Positions 1 to 10,925 are shown, counted from the stretch's first letter. The stretch: 64,000 nt of DNA from Peromyscus leucopus (GCF_004664715.2 NC_051084.1:60321334-60385333), one strand, 5' to 3'. Notes: generated by a model not told the origin, from the sequence alone. Translations and numbers: made by a program.

Positions 1-43
1 GGTTGGAACTTCCAGATCCAAGCTGGAATGGCTACCCACTACC
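1..43 (-). mobile_element. Edge of an LTR (family D), cut by the window boundary
   Basis: These bases closely match the 5' end of the minus-strand LTR at 54073-54355, including its first TG-containing bases read on the minus strand. The rest lies outside the window. It abuts a different LTR (family E) at about 44, in the middle of that family's sequence, so D probably inserted into E. The TSD cannot be checked because the other end is missing. Confidence 0.6.
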
Positions 44-1565
44 GAGCTCTATAGTCCACTTGCTTTAATTCCTCTGGCATAACATCCACATATACGCAGC
101 TTCAGTTCTGTTCTCATGTCTAGCTCCTTTCTTGCCTGATTTCTCTCTGTTTATCTACTGTTCCCTCTTAAGTTCTATCTTAATTCTCTCATCTTAATTC
201 TGCCTCATCTAGGTCCTTTTCACCTTGTTCTTACCCAGCTAGCGCTTTCCCATATGACTCTTCCACATCTTCCATCTCGTTCCTCTAGTACTCTCTTCTA
301 GCCCTTCAATCTAGTTCTTTCCCATCTCAGTTTGTTCCTCTCAAGTTCTTACCCATATAGTTCTTCCATTCTCTTTTCTCTTCTCTGTCTTTCACGTGCC
401 CTGGAAGTCCTGGTATATATACATTTACAAGCAGCATTCCCTTAGCAGTGCAAAGCCAGGCTTCCAGGGTCAAAAGGAGGGGTGATAAGAATCACATAGG
501 GAGGCAATAACCATTAATTATCATTTGCAACCCCAAAGGGAAGTGACCAATGGGGAAATGAATTAACTAAAGGCTAAATTCAGGTAGTATCTAAGAAGAG
601 GGATCTTATTGCTCAACTATAGTCTTAAATGTGATTGGTAGAAAATGTTAAGAATCTATACGTTGCTAGGCCAGTGGGTGAAAATAAAACTGCCTTCTTT
701 TTTTCCTGTAGCTCCTATCTGCCATTTTTCTGCAGGGTGGGGGAAAGTGTGCTCAGTCACTAGGCAACCTGTGTACAGCTAGATGCCTCTGGTGATAGTT
801 AAAGAGAGATCTGGAACCATAGGAAAGGTTTGGGAAAGGAGGAAATAAAGCTTAATTGGCACATCTGCCAGGCCTTCTCAAACAGGTAGCCTGGATGCTT
901 AAGTCCATTCTTAGAAAGTACGGAGGTATCTCTGATAAGGTACTTTCCTCCATCTGGGGATGGACCTGGCTGGATGCTGCCAATGATGATAATTACAGGG
1001 AGGCTTGAACTGGGGTCCTGGCTGAGCATAGCTGTCAGTGCAGAGGGTTATCTAAATATTCCTAGAAGTGGTTAGATAAGGAGTTAGAGGTCTATAACGT
1101 TAGTAAGGTTGTAAGAGAGGAGGGTCCGAGCTAAATTGTGTAAAGCTATTACTGAACATCCACCTGACCTAGGTGGTGTCTCCTTGTGAAATTTGTCTTA
1201 AATCAGGAGACTTGCATGTGGACTGTTATTACTGCAAGTCCTTGAAAGTGGCCAAGGGAGATATCTGATTCCAGAGAAAGCTTTCCTGAGACAGTTCTCC
1301 AAATACCTGGAATGTGTATGTCCAGAGAGTGATCAGTCCACACTGTCAGCCCTTCTTAGGGGAAAGTCAATTGGGAAAACTATGAAGGCACACAAGATTT
1401 TCATAACAGATTTCATAACAGAAGACAGCTGATATATAACAAACCAAGTAACACCAAAAACTCCTTGGGATTTGGCTTCCTCTGAAGGAATTCCCTGATT
1501 CCTCCAGGTAGTGACTTTGCCATAACCAGCTGAGTTCTTATGATATATTCCTGTGGCCTGCAGCA
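44..1565 (-). mobile_element. LTR of an endogenous retrovirus (family E), long variant
   Basis: It is alignable by eye to 52030-52968 over most of that copy: a pyrimidine-rich block near 100-370, the stretch around 1040-1240, and the right end near 1500-1565. Read on the minus strand it starts with TG. The purine-rich block is typical of the U3 region of some rodent ERV LTRs. This copy is about 580 bp longer than the second, with extra sequence roughly between 650 and 1030. No protein-coding remnant was seen. Orientation is inferred from a polyadenylation-like AATAAA in the second copy. Confidence 0.55.
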
Positions 1566-2345
1566 ACCAAGCTCCTCATCCTGCATCAAGGCTGGGCTAG
1601 GCATTCCAGCATGGGGAATAGATTCCAAAAAGCCAGTTCATGCACCAGGGACAGGTCCTGATCCCACTGCTAGCAGCTTCAAACAGACCAAGTTACACAA
1701 CTGTCAGGCTCCCTAGCTGTCCAGAGTTTGTGAGATCCCATTTAGGTCAGTTGTCTTTGTGGGTTACCCCATCATGTTCTTGACTCCCCCCACCCACCCA
1801 CACTCCCGCCACGTGCTCCCCCTTCTCTTTAACTTGACTCTGGGAGCTTGGCCAAGTGCTTGGCTGTGGATCTCTGCATCTGCTTCCATCAGTTACTGGA
1901 TGAAGGTTCTATGATGACAATTAGTGTAGTCACACATCTGGTTACAGGAGAAGGCTAGTTCAGGCACCCTGTCCACTACTGCTAGGAGTCTTAGCTGGGG
2001 TTATCCTTGTGGATTCCTGGGAGTTTCACCAAGTTTTTCCCCAGCCTCCAAATGCCTCCCCATCAAGAGTTATTCCATTATATAAATATACCACATTTTC
2101 TTTATCCATTCTTTTGTTGAGGGGCATCTGCATTGTCTTCAGGTTCTGGCTGTTATGAATAATGCTGCTGTGAACATAGCTGAACAAATGTCCTTGTTGT
2201 ATTATTGAGCATCCTTAGGCAAATGCCCAAGATTGGTATAGCTGGGTCTTGAGGTAGATTGATTACCAATTTTCTGAGAAATTGTCATACTGATTTCCAA
2301 AGTGGTGTACAAGTTTGCACTTTGGAGATGTTTTCGTTAAGCATA
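1566..2345 (-). mobile_element. L1 fragment: 3' UTR and end of ORF2, minus strand
   Basis: From left to right it carries L1 3'-UTR sequence in antisense (1580-2040), then the antisense of the ORF2 C-terminal region (2090-2335). The latter includes the block that in intact L1 encodes the segment on non-matching 5'-truncated copies. The same blocks recur at 35640-36480 and, in sense, at 53430-53850. The reading frame is broken. The fragment is truncated at about 2345 inside ORF2. Confidence 0.85.
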
Positions 2346-2696
2346 AAAAGGGATCATCCCACTCCTGTTTGTTTTAAATTTAACCCTCATTTTTTTTCTG
2401 GAAAACAGTGTAATAAGAGGTCTGCCCTGTAATCCAACTAGGTAGGTCCTATCCTCCATGTAGAACAAAATCTGTGCAAGGAAATTGTACACTATTTTCC
2501 CTCATGTTTGTTGCCTTGGGGGTCTTGCTTTTATAACAGGGAGCCCAGACAACCTTCCTTCTCAATAAAGGTGTGTATATTGCATCCTGAATTGTCCTTT
2601 GCCCATTTCCCGCATTAAGTGTGAAATTTATTCCTAAAAAATTAAATACTGAAAGATTTTCAGAGCAGTGTGACTTCAGTGATTGTTTCCTTCACT
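2346..2696. other. Unassigned, possibly an LTR remnant
   Basis: A TTTATAA-like box (about 2529) is followed by AATAAA (about 2563) and then a T/C-rich run. That order resembles the R/U5 part of an LTR, but I see no terminal TG/CA pair, no TSD, and no second copy in the window. Confidence 0.25.
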
Positions 2697-3135
2697 ATTA
2701 TTTTAAGGTCACTGTTGCTGTGATGAAACACCATAACCAAAAGCCATGTGGGGAGGAATGGGTTGATCTGATATACCCTGAACAATTGAGCGAAAGATCT
2801 CAAACCACTGAAGCGAGATCTCAAACCAGGAAGGAACTTGGAGGCAGGAGCTGATGCAGGTGCCGTGGAGGGGTGCTGCTAACTGGCTTGCTCCCTGTGT
2901 CTTTTTCAACTGGCTCTTACAGAACCCTGGAGGACTATCCGATCACTGGTATCCCCACCTACCATGGGCTGGGATCTCTGATCAATCACTAATTAAGAAA
3001 ATGCCCCACAAGCTTGTCTGCTTACAGCCTGATCATAATATGGAGAGACATTTGCTCAATTGGGGTTCCTGCCTCTCAGATGACTATAGCTTGTGTCAAG
3101 TTGACCAAAAAACTAGCCAACACAACTACATTTCT
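2697..3135 (+). mobile_element. LTR-like interspersed repeat
   Basis: This 430-bp unit opens with a 'CTGTTGCTGTGATGAAACACCAT' type start and ends in ACACAAC. It matches a dispersed rodent repeat known to me from many loci. Its first bases resemble the starts of the LTR-like repeats at 28736 and 28704. Short open frames across it (for example 2854-3171) arise from the repeat and are not evidence of a gene. Confidence 0.6.
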
Positions 3136-4309
3136 GCTAGTTTTTTTAAAAGTCCCTTATATCCCAGGTAATATAGCTGATTGCTTAAGAAGATGTGTTT
3201 TCAGCCAGTACTTTTAAGTGTTTGATATGAAAACTCCCCTGGGGTAGTAATGTATAATGTTGTTAGAAAGAGAATTTCTGTGAGTTTTTAGAAATGGTTA
3301 TTTTTCTGCTCTTTATTTGTATTTACATTTACTCTAAGTGTTAACACATCATGGGACAGAACAATGTATTGTACTAGGCTAAGAGGATATTTGTGTTTTC
3401 ATAAATCTATTGGCATGCATACTTCATATGACAAACATTCTGCCATATTGCAGATATATTTTCTCTTTTTCCTAGGCTGAGACTGGATTTCACATTCTTG
3501 TCTGAAGTGATCAAATGCGTTGATCACCTAGGATAGCATCGATTTCCATGGAACATTGTGATGGCACCACCTATGTATAAAAATAGCTAAAATTAAGTAA
3601 AGCTGTTAAGGGATTAAATCATATCTATTTCAGGAGCACTTTTATTTCTGGGAATTTGTGGATTCACAGAGTTAAGACCAGAAGAAAATGATTCAAGCAC
3701 TTACAAAAAATGAAAAAGGACTCAAGTACCCATCAAATCCAATCACTTCTCTCCAATGAAATAAGCCTCCAGTCACTTTCATACGGGAGAATGTGGTCAA
3801 TATAAAAGTTTCCAGAGAGAACCACACTCTAAAAAAATAGGGCCGTTAAACTGACCACCTCTTTGTGATTTTCTGAGCTAGCCTGAGTCCATCTGACACA
3901 TCCATATTTATGGACTCTTAGTCTTCTCAGCTGTGATCTCAACCACCTGAGGAGACACACCACAGAGAACTTGTAAGCGTATCTTAGACAGGGACAATAA
4001 TTCTATCCACGGCCAATAAAAAATACCGCTACCCTAAGAGATAACTGCTTTCTGCTGCGGTCACTCCTGCAAACCACCACACCATCATACCTGGACTTCC
4101 TCCTTTAACAGCTGGTTTTAAAAAGTCAAGATATCTTAAGAATCCAGCATTTTCTCTCTCCTTTAAAACACCCCAGATTTCTTTCATATCCCCGGATTAT
4201 TGCATTCAATGCAATACTTAATGCCAGGTGTTAAATCAGTCTGTAGTTTATTCTGTAAGAGGCAACTTGATCTGTATCTTTTTCACCTCTTGTCACAAAG
4301 AACTTTTTT
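3136..4309. other. Single-copy DNA, nothing recognised
   Basis: AT-rich sequence without recognisable repeats, long reading frames, CpG clusters or strong splice-site pairs. It may hold very old decayed repeats that cannot be seen by eye. Confidence 0.4.
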
Positions 4310-4740
4310 AAATTGTTTTTTGGTTTTCTAAATTTTTTATTGTTTGATAATTTCATTCATGTATGTAATGTTTTGATCAAGTCTACCCCATTACCTACCC
4401 TCTAATTTTTCCCCTACCACCACCACCACCACCACCACCACCACCACCACCACCACCACCACCACCACCACCACCACCACCACCATTACCTCCCAATCAT
4501 GTGACTGCTGCCAATGTGTGTATGGGTTAGGGCTATCTACTGGATCATGGGTGACTTCTCAAGGGGCAGCATTTTTGCCAAAAATCCAGACTCTCCTCCT
4601 GGAAGCCACCAATTGCCAGCAGTTCCTTGGCCCAGTTTTCTTAACCTTGAATATCATTGTTTTTTCTCTGCAAACTCCTCAAGTCTATGCTCTTCTTATG
4701 ATGAGCCATCATCAACATCCCATTCAGTCTCAGAAAATAT
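4310..4740 (-). mobile_element. L1 3'-UTR fragment (Lx-like), minus strand
   Basis: It starts with the antisense of an L1 terminus (T-rich, then the 'TTTGATAATTTCATTCATG' block). After an ACC microsatellite it continues with the antisense 3'-UTR, whose 'GGGCTATCTACTGGA.CATGGGTGAC' wording is characteristic of Lx-type L1. The 119-codon open frame at 4514-4873 overlaps this repeat and is not considered a gene. Confidence 0.65.
4416..4485. repeat. (ACC)n microsatellite, about 23 units
   Basis: An essentially perfect ACC/CCA array of 70 bp within the L1 3'-UTR fragment. Arrays of this length and purity are usually polymorphic. Confidence 0.98.
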
Positions 4741-4964
4741 GTTTGTATTTACTACCAATGTGAAGTTCAGTGGTGTGCTAGTTTGCACTGATGTTGCTGT
4801 AGCTTTTCTTTCTGTCTCCTTTATAGACTTACAAATACTCCTAAGTGTTGACAAGCAACTAAAGGGTTTCTAATACAGTTTCAGAGTCAGGAGAAATTAT
4901 GAAGTAGAAAAAAATTCAGAGGTTAGGTTGTAGAACCTTGGAGTTAATAGGCATGTATCTATGT

Positions 4965-5090
4965 AATTTTTCTTTTTTATTAAAATGTTTTATTCATTTT
5001 ACATATCAACCACAGTTCCCCCTCCCACCCCCAGCCACTCCTTAGAAAGGGTAAGGCCTTCTAAATCAAGTCATCTTCTTTTTTTGTTGT
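4965..5090 (-). mobile_element. L1 3'-terminal fragment, minus strand
   Basis: A T-rich start followed by the antisense L1 terminus, ending in the antisense 'AAGGCCTT' region of the 3' UTR. The same terminus appears at 28618-28701, 36487 and 50577. Confidence 0.75.
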
Positions 5091-5204
5091 ACAATACCCA
5101 AACATGTACTTCACCATTTTTACCACTCTAAGGGTACAATGCATTGGCATTTACAATTTTGTGCAACCACCAGCATAATACAGTTCCAAACAAATTTTAG
5201 TGAT

Positions 5205-5562
5205 TTTTGTCTCTCTATGCATGGTGGGAGTGTGGTGTATGTGGAGGAGTGTGTACAGGTGTGCCCATCCATGTGCTTGTGCAGAAGCCAGAGAAGGGCT
5301 GTGGAAGACCTTCTCTGCCATTCTCTGTCTTCTTCCCTTGGGACAGGATCTCTCACTGAACCTGAAGCTAGGCTAGCTACCAACAAGCCCTCATGACTCT
5401 CCTGTCTGTGCCCAGGACAATTCATCAGGCTTTTATAAGGGTGCTGAGATTTGAACTCATGACAATTCATCAGGCTTTTATAAGGGTGCTGAGATTTGAA
5501 CTCGAGTCCCCTTGCATGCACAGCAAGTGCCCTTACCCCGAAGGCCTTCTCTGCAGCACTAT
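5205..5562 (-). mobile_element. B4 SINE with an internal 45-bp tandem duplication
   Basis: Read on the minus strand it has a tRNA-like head (ending near 5560), a B1-like middle (the 'gggacaggatctctcactgaac' block near 5340 in antisense) and a GT/AC-rich tail near 5225. That is the B4 (tRNA-B1 composite) layout. It sits inside the ancient L1, so it is younger. The duplication at 5416-5505 is inside the SINE body. A 171-codon minus-strand frame here is a by-product. Confidence 0.75.
5416..5505. repeat. 45-bp direct tandem duplication
   Basis: Units 5416-5460 and 5461-5505 differ at a single base (the last one). Both begin GACAATTCATCAGG and end TTTGAACTC plus two bases. The near identity shows a recent event. 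Confidence 0.98.
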
Positions 5563-6590
5563 AGAATGTTTCTGTCCTGTTGAAAGGAAACTGGTGAAGA
5601 AGTCTTTCTCTTCCCTCCTCTTCATTTTCCTGCAATCATCTACTTGCTTTATCTCTCCATGAACACATTTTTTTTTCTGAGTATTTCATTGGAATAGAGT
5701 CATAAAATGCTGAGTTTTTTGTATCTGACTTCTTTTGGCATATGTCATCAAGGCTCATGCACGTTAGGTATATATCTGTACTTCATTTCCTTTGTGACTT
5801 ATTTTATGATACAGACATACCACATTTTTACCAGTTCATTAGCTAATGGAAATTTGGACTATATCCATGTTTAACTATTGTGAATAAATACTACTTTAAA
5901 AATATTTTGCTGCCTGCATGGCCACATATCTTTATTTTATTTTATTTTTTGTGCATGTAACCTAGGAGTGAAATTGGTGGGCCACTGGGAAATTTTAATT
6001 TAAAGTAACTTTTTGAGGAATTACCAATCTTTTTCACAACAGTTAAATCAATTATAAGGTCAGGGCAATCCATACAGAGTCTAATACCTTTATATACTTC
6101 TTAATAGTTATAGTTTTAGTTTTATACCTATTAACAGTTACAGTTATAGTTTTCATTTAAAAATTAAGAGTCATCTCTGTGACTATAATTGTGGCTTGCA
6201 TTTGTATTTCTGTAATGACAAATCTCACTCACAGAATGTCTTCCTTGGGGAATTTTAAATTGTAGTGAGGTGGGGTTTTTTTGGGGGGGAGTTGTTGTTT
6301 GTTCTTGTTTTCATTGTTTTTACAATGGGGTTGATACTTGTAAGTTTTTATGTGGACACTGGGTTTTTAATAGTTACATGATTTGCAAGTATTTTCTACC
6401 TAATTGTAACTTGTCTTTTGATAGTATCCTGTGCTGACCAAAATATTTAAATTTTAATGAAGTCTAATTTATCCTTTTTTATCATGGTTTTGCATTATAA
6501 TAAGCAAAATCCAATTCAGTATCATTGTGAAGATTTGTCTCATGGTTTTCGTCTATGGATTTTCTAGTTTTAGATGAATTTGTCTGCCAT

Positions 6591-6790
6591 TCCTTCCAGG
6601 CTTTTCCCAGACAGTTGTGCTCATGTTACCCATGTTAGCAGCATCACGTACATTCCTTTGGATTTTGGACACTGTCCACCCTGAAAGACTTCTGTGCTAA
6701 ATAAATGATGAGTCCTTCATAGTATATTTCAGGGAACTGACAAACAGGTCAAAACAGATACCCATAATTCTTAGAGACAAATCTGCTCTG
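6591..6790. other. Unassigned 200 bp between L1 pieces
   Basis: No repeat or coding signal was recognised. It may be a continuation of the ancient L1. Confidence 0.3.
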
Positions 6791-7165
6791 CTCTTTCCAA
6801 CCCACAAACTCACACAGGGTTTACATGGCTTCAGGGTTTACACATCCCTACTCCTTTATGCTGAACTATTGGCAACTGATAGATCCTAGGGGCACAACAG
6901 TGGTGTTTTCTTTTGTGTACCCACAAGATTCCAATGAATAGTCCCAAACTCCCAGTCACATAGATTATCTGGTTATACCCAATGGGTTTCAGGGGGAAAA
7001 AAAATCAAAATGAAACAAAAAGATACGATGGGAGAAAAGGAACTTGTAGGGAGGAAGGGGTGGTAATAGATGTGGGAGGGAGATTAGAGAGGGCAGAGGG
7101 TTACAGATATCACAATGCACTTTATTCATGCAGGAAACCATCAATAAAAAAATTTGAATTAAAGT
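6791..7165 (+). mobile_element. L1 (Lx-like) 3' end, copy 1 of a related pair
   Basis: It carries the 'CTGAACTATTGGCAACTGATAG' segment and the purine-rich 3'-UTR end (7020-7110), then the sense L1 terminus with AATAAA near 7143. The same sequence is at 10563-10880. Similarity to that copy continues past the polyadenylation signal, to about 7220. Confidence 0.75.
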
Positions 7166-7220
7166 TGCAAAAAAAGAAAGCTCTGTTTATATGTTACTAA
7201 TGACATGTGCCATTCAAGAC

Positions 7221-7507
7221 TACTGAGCCAGAGAGAATGGAGCTAAGTCAGTGGACAACTAAAATGCCAAAAAGACCTCATTTTACCAGGTTCTGGTTAC
7301 TTTTTCCTTAATTTAAAATTAAATTAATATCAACATTCCAATAATGATGATTTATATACTCTTTTCCATATTTTCCAGCATTTCTATGACATGATGTGCT
7401 TTTGAAGTATCCTCCTCCATCATTTTGGGAGTGGGTAAAGTATTATTGGTGAATACTTATAATTTTTCCATGTGAATGAAATTCATATGATTAAAAATAG
7501 AAAAAAA
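7221..7507. other. Single-copy DNA, nothing recognised
   Basis: AT-rich with no repeat or reading-frame evidence. Confidence 0.4.
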
Positions 7508-7635
7508 ATGCTGGCTGCTTTATCCCAGCACTCAGGAGGCAGAGGCAGGAGGATCTCTGTGACTTCCAAGGCAGCCTGGTCTACATAGTGAGTTCCAAGG
7601 TAGCCAGGACAACATAGAGAGACCATGTCTTGAAA

Positions 7636-7638
<3 letters not shown>
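7508..7638 (+). mobile_element. B1 SINE
   Basis: A 7SL-derived B1 monomer with a damaged 5' end (the usual GGTGGCGCACGCC box is lost). 'CCCAGCACTCAGGAGGCAGAGGCAGG' and 'GCCTGGTCTACATAGTGAGTTCCA' are well preserved. It runs directly into a GA array at its A-tail position. Confidence 0.93.
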
Positions 7639-7678
<40 letters not shown>

Positions 7679-7684
7679 AGAGAG
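7639..7684. repeat. (GA)n microsatellite
   Basis: (AG)17 with a short imperfect extension, grown from the tail of the B1. Confidence 0.95.
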
Positions 7685-8443
7685 AATTATTTACCATATT
7701 TTAATTATGTACTAGAATGCTAGAAAAACTGTTTTAAAGATGAGGAAAACCCATGAATAAGATATACCTCAAACTTGGCCTATGTTTTAATGCTTTTAAA
7801 AATATGTTGGAACACCAAGGGACTGGGTTAGCTAGCAAGGGCCTGGGAGTCAATGTCTGCTTTCGTGAACAAAGATTTGTTGGGACCCAACTGCACCCAT
7901 TCCTTTACGTTTTGTCAGTGGCTGCCTTTGAACTCCCATAGTAGAACTGAGTAACTCCAACAAAGCTGACAATATGTATTACCTTGGGTCTTTATAGAAA
8001 ATATCTTCAGACCCCAAATTAAGGTATTGATGTTGCAGTTTCCAAAGAGACAGAATTGAGTCCCTTTTATCTATAGAAGCATATACTTATTTTGAGCATC
8101 TTGTACATAAACATAAATATAATGAATCCTTATTTGGCCATAGCATCAAAGCAAAATTTCTTAATACCATATGGGAAATATTGATAAATTCACTTTCCAG
8201 GTGGCTCTGTCTGCAATTCAATCTTTGTGTGTGATTCTGAGAATATTAATACTGTTTGTACAACACATATTGTTCTTTATATATGATTCTGTACTGAAAA
8301 CTATCACCTGATTGTTGGCAAAAGAGTGATCCTTAAGTTATACAGCCTTAAAGGAGACATAGTCCAAATTTACAAGTTTGACCTAACCTAGGTGAAGAGA
8401 ATTGTAAAACAAAGTGATGATACTGCTTCATAAAGATTATCAT
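7685..8443. other. Single-copy DNA, nothing recognised
   Basis: No repeats, splice pairs or long frames supported. The 62-codon frame at 7753-7941 has no distinguishing features. Confidence 0.4.
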
Positions 8444-8459
8444 AGAAATGGCCTCATGA
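8444..8459 (+). repeat. Left target-site duplication of an L1 insertion
   Basis: AGAAATGGCCTCATGA, repeated exactly at 9066-9081. Confidence 0.95.
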
Positions 8460-9065
8460 AGTTCCACCTGGGGCCTGGCCATGGATCTCTGCATCCGGTT
8501 CCCCAGGTGAAACTACAGGAGTCCAATTGGCAAGAAAGAGGAGGGTTTGTATGAGCAAGAATTGTTGAGACCAAGGTTGGATAAAGCACAGGGACAAATA
8601 GCCAAACGAATGGAGCCCCCAACTGGATCAGGCCCTGTGGATAAGTGAGATAGTTGAACGGCCTGATCTGTTTGAGAGGCATCCAGGCAGTGGGACTGGG
8701 TCCTGTACTCAGTGCATGAGTTGCCTGTTTGAAACCTGGGGCTTATACAGGGACACTTGGCTCAGCCTGGGAGGAGGGGACTGGACCTGCATGGACTGAA
8801 TCTACAAGGTTGAACTCAATCCTCAGGGGAGTCTTTGCCCTGGAGGTAATGGGAGTGGGGGGTGGGCTGGGGGGCAGGGGGGAGGTTGGGGGGTGGGAGG
8901 GGGGAGAACAGGGGAATCCATGGATGATATGTAAAATTAAATTAAATTATAAAATACAAAAAAATAGTTAAGCACTTGCCAGCTTACAACATGAGGCTAG
9001 TATAACTGATATAACTGATATCTATATCTATATCTATATCTATATATAAAACACAAGAAAAAAAA
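8460..9065 (+). mobile_element. 5'-truncated L1 3'-UTR insertion with a 3' transduction
   Basis: L1 3'-UTR sequence runs from 8460 to about 8957. It includes the G-rich segment (8840-8910) and the AT-rich terminus, and ends in a first A-run at 8958-8964. About 90 bp of non-L1 sequence follow: a tRNA-SINE-like fragment near 8967-9000 and a TATCTA microsatellite at 9019-9047. A second A-rich tail is at 9055-9066. An exact 16-bp TSD flanks the whole unit. This is the structure expected when L1 read-through RNA is reverse-transcribed with its downstream flank. Confidence 0.85.
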
Positions 9066-9081
9066 AGAAATGGCCTCATGA
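9066..9081 (+). repeat. Right target-site duplication of the same L1
   Basis: Exact copy of 8444-8459. Confidence 0.95.
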
Positions 9082-9239
9082 GAGTAGACTATGTAGACTG
9101 ATGTGTCTGTTGTGGGAGCCTCAGGGAACAGGGAGGACTCTCTGAATGACAACTCATAAGGAGGTATCTCAGACCTGGCACTTGAGGTTTTCCTTTAGTA
9201 ACTCTGTTTGCAGGAACAGTAGCATCTAGACATGCAAAG
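9082..9239. other. Unassigned single-copy DNA
   Basis: Nothing recognised. Confidence 0.35.
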
Positions 9240-9890
9240 TACCTCCCTTTTAACTTCCTCTTTCTTTTATAGGTGTCTATTTTGATTAACATACAAAGCA
9301 CTAAGAATTCATATGGGTTGCTCATGTGTCCTTGGTTTTGGTTAATTCTTCCTCCTACCTCATTTCTCCTATCCCCACATACACCCCTGCTTAAACTTCC
9401 CATGCCCCAAATTTCCTTCTGTGTTCTCATATTACCTGTGTTCTGCTCTTGCCTCTCTTAAGGAATTGCTTACCCCAGTGGCCCTTTTCTAATCTTCTTC
9501 TATGGGTACTCTAATTTGAACACATAAATGTAAAGATTCTAAGCTAAGATGCACATATAAGAGAGAACACATAGTATATATTTTTCTGAGCCTGGGATAC
9601 CTTGTGCAGTATATAAACATACATACATATATTTCTTTTTTATATACATTTACTTGCAAATTTTGTAGTTTCACTTTTCCTTAAAATTGAAAACAATTCA
9701 TTGTATATATGTAGCACATTTTCATTATCTGTTCTTCAGTTGATGGACATCTAGGCTGTCTCTATTTCCAAGCTATTGTAACTAGAGCAGTAAAGAACAT
9801 GGTTGACCCAGTGCTTTTTTCAGTAAGTCCTTTGGGTATATGCCTACGAACAATACAGCTGTATCAAATTGTTGTTCTAGTTCTAGATTT
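9240..9890 (-). mobile_element. L1 fragment, 3' UTR plus end of ORF2, minus strand
   Basis: The stretch 9670-9890 is the antisense of the rodent L1 ORF2 C-terminal region (the 'TTGATGGACATCTAGGCTG' and 'TTTGGGTATATGCC' blocks). 9240-9660 is best read as its 3' UTR. It is frame-broken. At about 9890 it abuts a plus-strand L1 3' UTR, so two L1s lie in opposite orientation. Confidence 0.7.
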
Positions 9891-9894
9891 TTGA

Positions 9895-10890
9895 GCATCA
9901 TGAAGGAGGAGACATAGAAAATGTAAGAGGCAGAAGGTAAGGAGAAGGACTGTGAGATGCTGTCTTCTGGGAATAGTACAGCCAATGCAGCCAAGATCTC
10001 ACAGCAGCTGTGACTACCTGCAATAGAACTGCATGGACTGGCCCTAAAGTGTCAATAAATCAGAGAGGGGTGTGATGGTATTGTGTTCCCCAAAATATTG
10101 TGTACCCTAATAAACTTATCTGAGGTCAGAGAACAGAAAAGCCACTAGATACTTAGGATAGGCAGTGGTAGCACACGCCTTTAATCCTAGCATTCTAGAG
10201 GCAGAAATCCATCTGTTCAAGGAAACAGACAAGCATGGTGACTTACACCTTTAATCCCAGAAAGTGAGCCTTTAATCCCAGGGAGTGATGGTAGAAAGCA
10301 GAAAGGTATATAAGGCTAGAGGACCAGAAACTAGAAGAATTTGGCTGGTTACGCTTTTAGGTTTTGAGCAGCACAGTTCGGCTGAGAGCCATTTGGATAT
10401 GAGGACATAGAGACTTCCAGTCTGAGGAAACAAGATCAGCTGAGAAGTTGGCCAGGTGAGGTTAGCTCTGGCTTGTTCTGTCTCTTAGACCTTCCAGTGT
10501 TCACCCCAATACCTGGCTCAGATTTGATATTATTAATAAGAACTTTTAAGATTCCTGCTACAGAAGGGCTTACATGTCCCTATGCCTCTATGCTGAACTA
10601 TTGGCAACTGATAGGTTCTAGGAGTACAACAGGGGTATTTTCTTTTGTGTACCCACTACATTCCAGTGAATAGTCCCAAACTCCAGGTTACATAGATTAT
10701 CTGGTTATACTCGGTGGATTTCAATGGGAAAAAAATGAAACAAAAAAACATGATGGGAGAAAAGGAACCTGTAGGAAGGAGGGGGTAATAAATGTGGGAG
10801 GGAGACTAGAAAGGGCAGAGGATGCACTTTATACATGTATGAAATTGTCAATGAAGAAATTGAATAAAAATTGCATAAAATATAAGGCTC
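9895..10890 (+). mobile_element. L1 (Lx-like) 3' UTR, copy 2, interrupted by an LTR
   Basis: The left part (9895-10070) holds the 'GAGATGCTGTCTTCTGG' and 'CACAGCAGCTGTG' blocks of Lx 3' UTRs. The right part (10563-10890) matches 6823-7165 and ends with AATAAA at about 10863. The LTR at 10071-10562 separates them. Similarity to copy 1 extends past the L1 terminus to about 10925. Confidence 0.75.
10071..10562 (+). mobile_element. Solo LTR (family C) with captured B1-like modules
   Basis: A TG...CA unit of 492 bp flanked by GAGGGG (10065-10070) and GAAGGG (10563-10568), a 5/6 match to the 6-bp TSD typical of class II ERVs. An AATAAA (about 10110) lies near the start. The 'CCTTTAATCC' heart of B1 occurs three times (about 10178, 10249, 10269). 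Family C shares its front module with families A and B in this window. No internal retroviral sequence adjoins it. Confidence 0.85.
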
Positions 10891-10925
10891 TGTTTATTTG
10901 TTACTAATGACGTGTCCTTCAGAGA

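Larger units (their letters stand above)
5091..6590 (-). mobile_element. Ancient mammalian L1 (L1M-type), interrupted by a B4 SINE
   Basis: The 'accatttttaccactctaag' block and the following 'GTGCAACCACCA' are the antisense of an L1M 3' UTR. After the SINE it resumes (5565-5910) with antisense 3'-UTR/ORF2 sequence around the 'taccacatttttaccagttcat' segment. It continues to about 6590 with the decayed antisense of the ORF2 C-terminal third. Divergence is much higher than in the Lx copies, as expected for an element older than the rodent split. No frame is intact. Confidence 0.75.

Noticed and set aside
4514..4873. 119-codon open frame, plus strand
   Set aside because: Starts within an antisense L1 3'-UTR fragment.
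5120..5635. 171-codon open frame, minus strand, the longest in the window
   Set aside because: It lies across a B4 SINE and ancient L1 3' UTR, and part of its length comes from the 45-bp tandem duplication. No coding evidence.
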